Below are positions 1 to 6,161 of a stretch of DNA of 10,621 bases, one piece after another. The stretch's first letter is position 1, and the number at the start of each line of letters is the position of its first letter. Below the pieces are notes generated by a model that saw only the letters and a program-made list of their open reading frames with translations, had not been told where the DNA came from and made no database searches. Origin of the DNA: Cephalothrix spiralis (lineage: Eukaryota; Nemertea; Palaeonemertea; Archinemertea; Cephalotrichidae); assembly GCA_032353305.1 (NCBI GenBank), contig JAUCNG010035563.1, positions 4,165-14,785 on the forward strand, in the 5' to 3' direction. Made by a program: the position numbers and the translations under genes.

Positions 1-444
1 TATAATAGTTACGAGAGTTGAAACAACTTTCACTCCATAATACTAAATGTTATATCCTAACACTGGGATTTGAATATTTCTATTTTAGAAAGGAATTAGT
101 ATCGCACCTATAATTTCTAATGCGATTAACGGATTTTGACGAATTAAAGTTTTTTTGAATCGTTATGAATTGTAGATTAACGTTATCTAAATCGCCGCTC
201 GTTTACAGTTTGAATAACGGAAAATATTTTGGGATCACGGATATAAATAAAAATCATAAACGGTTTGTTATTTGATGTGTGTGCTGCTGTACTCCCATAA
301 TATATTATCGACAACAATATACAAATTCAGAAATGTTCTATTTCATTTTAAAATTTTCTTATATACATGTTAATACAATTTGTTACATTTTTCAAGCGAA
401 TTGCAATTGGTAAAAGTCAACTCTCAGTTTAACTTTTTCAACTT
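1..444. other. Left flank without a convincing gene
   Basis: This AT-rich stretch lies downstream of the leftward gene that ends at 445. No long open frame crosses it, and all three rightward frames entering from the left edge stop within about 40 bases. Two very short rightward frames overlap by one base at a TGATG junction: 165-275 (36 codons) and 275-373 (32 codons). Neither shows a recognisable motif, and both could be chance. A small perfect inverted repeat, AGTTG-AAA-CAACT, lies near position 17. I see no tRNA, CRISPR or transposon end. Confidence 0.6.
242..251 (+). promoter_or_regulatory. TATAAATAA / AATAAA element
   Basis: The string TATAAATAAA can be read as a rightward TATA box (TATAAATA, 242-249) or as a poly(A) signal (AATAAA, 246-251). 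No substantial rightward gene follows it, and only about 40 bases of open frame enter from the left. Its role is therefore unclear, and in AT-rich DNA it may be chance. Confidence 0.2.
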
Positions 445-454
445 TCAGTTTAAC
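418..454. repeat. Short imperfect direct repeat across a stop codon
   Basis: Two 16-base copies of CAACTYTCAGTTTAAC start at 418 and 439, giving a 21-base period and one mismatch. The second copy contains the TGA stop (445-447, leftward) of the 223-residue gene. The pair looks like a local duplication at the gene end. No function can be inferred. Confidence 0.5.
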
Positions 455-1116
455 AAAGATTTTCCGTATTCTATTGCAATATATCCTATTGTTGCAGCAA
501 TCAAACTTAATCCAAATGGGGCACCGTGACTGTATAAAAATCCTCTTGATGGACTCTTATATATAACGTTTGTGTCTGTTTGACTATCTTCTTCATAGTC
601 AGTGTCATTGCTCTCTTGTTTTTCACCGTTTTCAGACGAATCTTCTTCTGATGTAGTCGCCACTTTTTTGACGTCGCTACTTTTTACCCTATAAAGTTGC
701 GGTGGTTTTCTCACACTCATTCCCCGTGGAATGTTCAATAAATAGACATATTGATCATCGACCATACCCGGTAAGAAGCTAGGATTCAATAAATAAATGC
801 AGCTCGGCTTCAATTGGATACAGTTTAAAGTTTCATTAGCTTTGAATAATTCATCCAGTTTTATAACTGAAGATTCGTTTGAAAAATGTATTCTGTCAGA
901 ATCTAGTTTAGTTTGGAAGTATGCGTTGTTCATTAATGATAATGTGTAGTAATGGTTCCCGGTCAAAATGACTGTTTGAGTAGTAAGAGGTTTTTCAACC
1001 TTAATACTCGTATTACCCGTCCGTTTTAGTAGACTGTTCAATTTGAGCACGGATCTATTTTGCAATGTATCCTCGTGAAATTTGTCTATCGTTACAGTGT
1101 GTGAAATTGGGTCCAT
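445..1116 (-). CDS. Tail-anchored acidic membrane protein, unknown family
   Basis: This 223-residue protein is not recognised. It has three visible parts. Residues 1 to about 150 form a mixed, probably folded domain with few cysteines. Residues about 155-180 are strongly acidic and rich in Ser, Asp, Glu and Asn, and are probably a disordered linker. Residues about 201-218 (FGLSLIAATIGYIAIEYG) are a hydrophobic stretch that could span a membrane, followed by only five residues. With no N-terminal signal peptide, this is the layout of a tail-anchored protein facing the cytosol or nucleoplasm. It lies 10 bases downstream of the 592-residue gene in the same direction, so the two may share a transcript. 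An ATAAG motif sits six bases before the start codon. Some viral envelope or egress proteins share this topology, but I see no sequence basis for a specific match. Confidence 0.85.
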   Translation of the reverse strand: MDPISHTVTIDKFHEDTLQNRSVLKLNSLLKRTGNTSIKVEKPLTTQTVILTGNHYYTLSLMNNAYFQTKLDSDRIHFSNESSVIKLDELFKANETLNCIQLKPSCIYLLNPSFLPGMVDDQYVYLLNIPRGMSVRKPPQLYRVKSSDVKKVATTSEEDSSENGEKQESNDTDYEEDSQTDTNVIYKSPSRGFLYSHGAPFGLSLIAATIGYIAIEYGKSLLN

Positions 1117-1122
1117 GATAAC

Positions 1123-1127
1123 CTTAT
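1123..1127 (-). promoter_or_regulatory. ATAAG motif just upstream of the tail-anchored gene
   Basis: On the leftward strand, ATAAG ends six bases before the start codon at 1116 and touches the stop codon of the upstream gene. DTAAG is the late-promoter initiator in baculoviruses and some relatives. Whether this virus uses such a system is unknown, and a five-base match in AT-rich DNA is weak. Confidence 0.2.
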
Positions 1128-2905
1128 TATACTATAACACTATTGGCGAGCGCAAATTCACGTAAATATGCTTGATTCTTAGCTGATTCCGTTTCCAGAT
1201 CTGTTCGTTTAATATCTAGGGGCTCGCTGTCAAATAGTGCAATATCGATATCATCACAATACGCACATGGTTCACTGATACTGTCAATAAACTTAACAGT
1301 TTGCATTGAATGGTACGCATTTATCCCTAATGGTAAATCTGTTAGTGCATGGACAGTTACACACAAGTCTTCTTCCATTTCCCTCAATTCTTTTTTGCTA
1401 TTCATTTCGTTCAGTTTCTGTAAATCATGTGTGTGAAAAATGCCGCCGCCGTTTTTACAATTTGTTCTATACGTTTTTGTCCTGTATTTATGGTCTAATC
1501 GTTGATCTAGATAAACTGTATTTCCACCGACACTTTCCTCCATCGCTGTCATCCATATTAAACAGGCTTCGTAATCTTTTAGAATAGCTTCCTGCTGACA
1601 TTGTTTTGCTATAAGAAATAAGCTTTTTGTGAATGAGAGATCATCGCCATTCGAATCACTGTTATCGTCTTTGCTACCATCACTGCTACTGTTGCTCTCA
1701 ATTTTGTTCAAATCGCCTTTGTCAACATTAGTCATTTGCATAAAGTCGATAATGTTGTTTTTTAGTTCGTTTCCGTAGTCCTTCTCCTCTTCGCTGCTGG
1801 TACATCGTTCAGTTTTTCGATTGTCGTATATTCGTAGAATACAACCGGCATCATTTATTTTTATTTTTTTCACAATTTTGTTTGTATAGCCCGATCTTTT
1901 TTTACCGTGGTTTTTGTCTGCTAACGGAGATGGAATGAGGCTGACATCTACCTCTATGTATACTTTGTGATGTAGATTCTTTTTAAAACTGGAAGCATTC
2001 AACACGAATTCGCATGGATCGTATCTATGGTTTTTCTCCTGTGTGTACATGCGTTTATCGCCGATTATTTCAGCAAAGAATCCGTTAGGGTTACCCACAT
2101 CGAACATGTTCGTCTTTAGCAGGGAAAAATGTTTGAAAGTTCTGTATAAAAACAGACCAGTTTGCCAGTCTATGGTATTGGAAAGTATTTTATAAGGGGG
2201 TGAAAAGGAATCGGATAGGATATTGTTTGAATCGGGGGTTAGGGCAATGTTTCTGTTTGTTTTCTTACCACTGTAAAGTTTTATTCTTTCAGTCAGTTCG
2301 TTGTAACGTAACATCGCCTTTGTCTGATAAAGTTTAGATGAGCCATTGAAAATATGAACAAGACATGCTGCAAAAGTTTCTGAATCGTATTTTAACCATG
2401 TTTCGATCGGATAAGTATTGCAATCTATATGATCGACTTTGTATTCGATTGTTGCAAGTTTAATAAACTCTCCTATCAAATTAGAATACTCATCGTTACC
2501 AATTAAATGTAAAACTGGGTATTTTGTTCCTATAAATGTTATGTCCGGCGATTCTAAGGTGACCTGTTGCATTTGGTGGAACGTGAGCATGGATACATAT
2601 TCTAAACATATTTGGACATATCTTACATGAATCCAATCTTGTAAAAACATTTCCACGGTGTTTATTTTAGTCTTTTTGATCATCCAGTTCACCAAAACCT
2701 TGTTCCTTATACATCCAATGGGATCGTATACAAAGTCTATTTCATAAGTCCGACTACACCAATTTATGAAATTGACAGCCAAGGCCTTAATCATGTCTGG
2801 TCTACCATTATTTTGCAAAACGTTAGATAAATTAGGGACGATCGTTTCTTTTAGCATATATTGAAACAGTAAAATGTCCCTAACCTGCGTTGAATAAGTG
2901 TCCAT
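1127..2905 (-). CDS. 592-residue orphan protein, probably viral
   Basis: I do not recognise this protein. Residues 1 to about 325 are a mixed aromatic and hydrophobic region that looks globular. A Lys-rich basic patch follows at about 329-351. A Ser/Glu/Asp-rich, probably disordered segment covers about 368-423 and includes a Ser/Asp/Asn run near 399-423. The C-terminal part (about 425-592) looks folded again, with a Gly-Gly-Gly-Ile-Phe-His-Thr-His-Asp patch at 486-494 and a Cys-x-x-Cys pair at 547/550. This suggests two globular halves joined by a charged linker. There is no signal peptide or clear membrane segment, so it probably acts inside the infected cell or in the virion interior. The start follows a TATA element about 50 bases upstream. 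The gene is first in a leftward pair with the tail-anchored protein and diverges from the rightward block. Confidence 0.93.
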   Translation of the reverse strand: MDTYSTQVRDILLFQYMLKETIVPNLSNVLQNNGRPDMIKALAVNFINWCSRTYEIDFVYDPIGCIRNKVLVNWMIKKTKINTVEMFLQDWIHVRYVQICLEYVSMLTFHQMQQVTLESPDITFIGTKYPVLHLIGNDEYSNLIGEFIKLATIEYKVDHIDCNTYPIETWLKYDSETFAACLVHIFNGSSKLYQTKAMLRYNELTERIKLYSGKKTNRNIALTPDSNNILSDSFSPPYKILSNTIDWQTGLFLYRTFKHFSLLKTNMFDVGNPNGFFAEIIGDKRMYTQEKNHRYDPCEFVLNASSFKKNLHHKVYIEVDVSLIPSPLADKNHGKKRSGYTNKIVKKIKINDAGCILRIYDNRKTERCTSSEEEKDYGNELKNNIIDFMQMTNVDKGDLNKIESNSSSDGSKDDNSDSNGDDLSFTKSLFLIAKQCQQEAILKDYEACLIWMTAMEESVGGNTVYLDQRLDHKYRTKTYRTNCKNGGGIFHTHDLQKLNEMNSKKELREMEEDLCVTVHALTDLPLGINAYHSMQTVKFIDSISEPCAYCDDIDIALFDSEPLDIKRTDLETESAKNQAYLREFALANSVIV

Positions 2906-3242
2906 TTCGGACCCATTTCACTATATCAAGACATTGTTCGAGTATTAATAATGGTATTTATATCGACTGTCTTAAATGTCAACACTTTAAACTCTGAACA
3001 CTCGCCCTATGTACATGTGTAAATTTATAACACTTTGCACATTGGAGCGTTCTTGGTTCTTATTCACTTGAATGAGTACATTCAGTGATAAGCAAAATAG
3101 ATCAACGTGATATTTATCTGCTATAGTATTCTCCACATGAGATGATTCCTGGCAGAAATTTGTATTCATTCGTTGATATCATACCCATACTGCTACGAAT
3201 ATTATTGCGCAAACAGTGTGAAGAACAGATATTGTCGGAATC
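2906..3242. other. Divergent intergenic region
   Basis: This 337-base spacer separates the start codons of the leftward 592-residue gene and the rightward 742-residue gene, so it probably carries both promoters. The leftward side has a good TATA element at 2955-2962. The rightward side has only weak AT-rich candidates, plus the 8-base palindrome TTGCGCAA at 3205-3212, about 30 bases before the start. A leftward 60-codon frame (2987-3169) lies inside it. It has no recognisable motif and no TATA element of its own, and it is probably chance, although a small gene cannot be excluded. Confidence 0.6.
2955..2962 (-). promoter_or_regulatory. TATA box for the 592-residue gene
   Basis: On the leftward strand the sequence reads TATAAATA, a near-consensus eukaryotic TATA box, about 50 bases before the start codon at 2905. 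The spacing leaves room for a short 5' leader. This fits transcription by host RNA polymerase II or a TATA-dependent viral early system. Confidence 0.5.
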
Positions 3243-5471
3243 ATGGTTTTCTCAAGGTTTGTCAAATTGTCTGATTCAGTGGTAAAATCAACTTACTTGT
3301 TTATATTGTCAAACTTTAGTAAATTTCTCGAGGTGTATTCTGGTAGTGTAGCCCCCCGACAAGACCAAATAACGTGTGACGAATGGCGCATAAAGTATCT
3401 TAATCAGACTTTCACTAAAACGATTTATCATAAAATCACAGCTCTTTGCTGGAAGCAATTGAGACCTCTTATAAAGTGGAAGCGTGTTAATATTAATTTA
3501 GCTCATAAATTGAGAAAACAGGCACAGCAGGTTTACATCCATGGTTTACGAGTCATAACCCATATACTGAACCTTAATAGGATAAATTTGAGTGCACATG
3601 CTGTTTTGAACGAGACAATTGAAGACAATGGCACGAAAAACCTCGTTTCTGTAGACGATACGACTTTTGAGTGCGCCAAATTGCTCATTAATCTAACTTT
3701 AACGCTTTATGCACCAAGTCCCATGCGAATCCGAATGGTAAAAACTGCCATAAACGACATAAGAAAGATTTTCAAAGCAACTACTGCACGACACAAAGCT
3801 ATGATTAATACAAAGTCTTACAATAAACTTGTAAATTTCGCCTTCAGGAAGATCAATAGGGTCGTTCACGAAGTTCGAAATACTGTCGCTACCAACAGAA
3901 TAACGGGAGCCGATGACCCAAACATGGACATGAACGAAGTTGCTATACCCGACGTAAATTATGGAATTCGATCGGCACTGTATAATTTGAACCTGTTTCG
4001 CATATGTGATATGGATTTGGAGAAATTACTTTCAATGTGTTCAGTTCTAGAGATTTCTAGAACGCTCCCTAACACGATTTCGTCTATGAGTGTCGAAAAC
4101 ATAGCGTGTCAAGATTTATATGAAAGTCTAGTTGATACGGTTTGCAACAGATTGAAAACTAAATTTCTCAATGTTGTTCCACTGGGATGTAAACGACACG
4201 TTAAATGTACCGGGTGGAACACTAGAGCTGTGGAGCATATTACCGCGAAAATGGTTCTAAATCATGCCACTTTGCCTGTTTGTAGAAGATGTGGCTTATC
4301 CCCGGCCACAAAAAACATAAAGGCGGAACGTATTCAATCTAGAATAAATACAACAAACATGGAAGTAGTGAGTTGTTCAAAAGACGGGTGTTCTTCATTG
4401 GAACCGGTGACGTTCTACGATTTTTACACCAAGGATTACCAAGTAGTCTACTACCACATGTTCCACGCCACAAACGTTGTAAACTTTATAAATCAACAGG
4501 AAGAGAAAAAACTCACAGGTCGAGCAATTAAAATTCACGGTATATGTTTCGGGGGTTGGCGAAAATGCCATCACATATGCGAGGCTTCGATTCAATCATG
4601 TGAAAAAATGAAACAGGCGATATGCAACGATTTTTCTCGCGAACATGCAGCGCATAGAAAACAAAATAATATACGCAAACCAGGCGGATGCGATGGAGTA
4701 CCATACGTGAAGATAAATACCAAAGACAAACACCCAGACTCCATGGTGCTGACGATAATCAGTACAACAAACGAACAAGTTATCAGATATCATTTGCCAC
4801 CTTCTAAAAACGTTCACGACAATTTGAAAAAATATGCTGATAACGAAAGTTTGACTCTAACGAAACGCGTACGTTGCATAGCGGTTTTAACCAAAGACGA
4901 AATGTACAAAGCCCTTTGCAGAGGAGATGAATCTATGGGAGATGATGAAAACACCAAGATCGATGAAGTGTACTTGTTTGCTTTGAATTCTATTTTCCTG
5001 TGCAAATCATGTAAAAGCAATCACGACGCTAAGAATCCACCGTATACGAACGATAAAGAAGACAAAAATTATTACGTTTTCAAACCGTCCCAGTTTCTAG
5101 ATTTTGTTAAAAGAGAATACGCCATATATGACACTCCTGCGATGCTGGGTACGAAAGCGGAAGATGTAGACACATGTATTGCCATAATTTTGGGGGTTAT
5201 ACAGAACCTGGTGTATAAACTCGGTGGGAGCGATACATACCTGTCTACCGTAGATGTGGCGAAATTAGCCGAAAAGATGAAATCTTCTATGTGTAGAGGG
5301 TGTGAGTACAAGTTGCGTTCATCTTATGTAAAAACATCATTAAGACAAGATTTTCAAAGTGCAGTGTTAAAGTGTCAAAGTGCTGTGTTAAAATCTTCTA
5401 AATGTCAATTGCCAAAACGACACGCAACAATAATATTCACGTACTTGAAAATTGTGGAGTATTTGAATTAG
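3243..5471 (+). CDS. 742-residue Cys-rich protein, putative metal-binding, unknown family
   Basis: I do not recognise this protein. Its main feature is a set of cysteine and histidine clusters in the second half: C316/H319/C322, C347-x2-C350, C378-x4-C383, C442-H443-H444-C446, C587-x2-C590 with H594, and C684-x2-C687. Such paired cysteines suggest several structural zinc sites. Residues 1 to about 310 are helix-rich, basic and mostly free of such pairs. No signal peptide or membrane segment is evident. Near the C-terminus a seven-residue unit (QSAVLK plus C or S) occurs twice in tandem. The start is the first ATG after an in-frame stop at 3219, so the N-terminus is well constrained. The next gene starts three bases after the stop. 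Herpesviral DNA-packaging proteins of the UL32 type also carry scattered CxxC pairs, but I cannot align this protein to them and do not claim homology. Confidence 0.95.
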   Translation: MVFSRFVKLSDSVVKSTYLFILSNFSKFLEVYSGSVAPRQDQITCDEWRIKYLNQTFTKTIYHKITALCWKQLRPLIKWKRVNINLAHKLRKQAQQVYIHGLRVITHILNLNRINLSAHAVLNETIEDNGTKNLVSVDDTTFECAKLLINLTLTLYAPSPMRIRMVKTAINDIRKIFKATTARHKAMINTKSYNKLVNFAFRKINRVVHEVRNTVATNRITGADDPNMDMNEVAIPDVNYGIRSALYNLNLFRICDMDLEKLLSMCSVLEISRTLPNTISSMSVENIACQDLYESLVDTVCNRLKTKFLNVVPLGCKRHVKCTGWNTRAVEHITAKMVLNHATLPVCRRCGLSPATKNIKAERIQSRINTTNMEVVSCSKDGCSSLEPVTFYDFYTKDYQVVYYHMFHATNVVNFINQQEEKKLTGRAIKIHGICFGGWRKCHHICEASIQSCEKMKQAICNDFSREHAAHRKQNNIRKPGGCDGVPYVKINTKDKHPDSMVLTIISTTNEQVIRYHLPPSKNVHDNLKKYADNESLTLTKRVRCIAVLTKDEMYKALCRGDESMGDDENTKIDEVYLFALNSIFLCKSCKSNHDAKNPPYTNDKEDKNYYVFKPSQFLDFVKREYAIYDTPAMLGTKAEDVDTCIAIILGVIQNLVYKLGGSDTYLSTVDVAKLAEKMKSSMCRGCEYKLRSSYVKTSLRQDFQSAVLKCQSAVLKSSKCQLPKRHATIIFTYLKIVEYLN
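5355..5396 (+). repeat. Two-copy 21-base in-frame tandem repeat
   Basis: Units 5355-5375 and 5376-5396 differ at a few bases and each encode QSAVLK followed by C or S, near the end of the 742-residue protein. The period is a multiple of three, so copy number could change without breaking the frame. It looks like a recent local duplication. Confidence 0.8.
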
Positions 5472-5474
5472 ACA

Positions 5475-6104
5475 ATGTCTAACTCCGATCACTTGGAATT
5501 TATGCTTATACCAAGCAGAAACGCTTCGTTTGGGGAGTGTGTGGAGGAATACATTCGTGACAATATATCGAAACACTATGTTCGTAAATTTTCTGTCATT
5601 GTAGATAAGAATGAAAACATGTTAATTGTAGTTATAAAAGAAGATATGTACAATAAAATAGAAGAATTGCAAAATGCCTTAACTCCGGTAGACAATTATG
5701 CCATTACCAACTTTGCGAATTGGTTCATGAAGTTGGTAACAGTGAACAAACTTTACGTAGATGCGTCGACCGATTCGACTATAGAGTATAGATATCGCAA
5801 GTCTACCAAAACAACCCCCGAATTTATCGAGGCCTTGTTTCAAAATGTGAATCTGGACGCTTTCCAAGTCGACCACGACCCTTTTTTCATGAAAAAATGG
5901 ACCTTGCAAGCCATGTTGGAACATGCATTGGTCACTCAATATTCCGATATAAATGCTAAGAACATGGTTCTTTTCAAAAAACATTTCCCAGACTACAATT
6001 TCACACTATTCGGTAACGAGTTCAAGGAAGCAAGTTGGCCAAGATATAAAGACATTGTTTGGCATAGAGCACCACCCGTAAAATTTTATTTTGACAATAA
6101 CTAG
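5475..6104 (+). CDS. 209-residue orphan protein
   Basis: I do not recognise this protein. It has 209 residues, is rich in aromatic residues, and has almost no cysteine. It appears to be a single globular alpha/beta domain without low-complexity stretches, signal peptide or membrane segment. The C-terminal third is notable for Phe, Trp and Tyr, including HFPDYNFTLFGNEF and a Trp-Pro-Arg-Tyr patch. The start codon lies three bases after the stop of the 742-residue gene. Its promoter must therefore lie inside that gene, or the two are read from one transcript. The tight spacing suggests the pair is expressed together. A stop codon and a short AT-rich spacer then precede the 769-residue gene. Confidence 0.9.
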   Translation: MSNSDHLEFMLIPSRNASFGECVEEYIRDNISKHYVRKFSVIVDKNENMLIVVIKEDMYNKIEELQNALTPVDNYAITNFANWFMKLVTVNKLYVDASTDSTIEYRYRKSTKTTPEFIEALFQNVNLDAFQVDHDPFFMKKWTLQAMLEHALVTQYSDINAKNMVLFKKHFPDYNFTLFGNEFKEASWPRYKDIVWHRAPPVKFYFDNN

Positions 6105-6113
6105 CAATTTTAG

Positions 6114-6121
6114 TATATTTA
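6114..6121 (+). promoter_or_regulatory. TATA-like element for the 769-residue gene
   Basis: TATATTTA lies in the short spacer after the 209-residue gene, about 40 bases before the start codon at 6162. The spacing is close to that of the TATA box before the leftward 592-residue gene, which slightly supports both. The match is AT-rich and imperfect. Confidence 0.35.
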
Positions 6122-6143
6122 CTAGACAAACTTTGGAATTAAA

Positions 6144-6153
6144 CGCTTAAGCG
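6144..6153. promoter_or_regulatory. 10-base perfect palindrome CGCTTAAGCG before a start codon
   Basis: This perfect 10-base palindrome ends eight bases before the ATG at 6162. It contains TTAAG on both strands, a form of the DTAAG late-initiator motif known from baculovirus-type systems. Its GC-rich ends stand out in an AT-rich spacer. It could be a binding site for a dimeric factor, an initiator or a chance string. Nothing else in the window shows the same 10-mer. Confidence 0.35.
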
Positions 6154-6161
6154 GCAACACA

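Noticed and set aside
1424-1450. His-Thr-His in the 592-residue protein as a JAMM/MPN metalloprotease site
   Set aside because: The Ser and Asp expected after the His-x-His in that family are not at the right spacing, and no matching upstream Glu context was found.
1306-1587. Rightward open frame of 93 codons opposite the 592-residue gene
   Set aside because: It lies wholly antisense to a much longer gene with better composition, and its product shows no motif.
4671-4700. Gly-Gly-Cys-Asp-Gly in the 742-residue protein as an RNA polymerase catalytic motif
   Set aside because: The catalytic Asp triad pattern of polymerase large subunits is not present; only two residues coincide.
3243-5471. 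Direct assignment of the 742-residue protein as a herpesvirus UL32-type packaging protein
   Set aside because: Only the presence of scattered CxxC pairs agrees; spacing and surrounding residues cannot be aligned by eye, so the name is not supported.
5679-5984. Leftward open frame of 101 codons opposite the 209-residue gene
   Set aside because: It is fully nested antisense, with no promoter or motif; most likely a by-product of the coding composition on the other strand.
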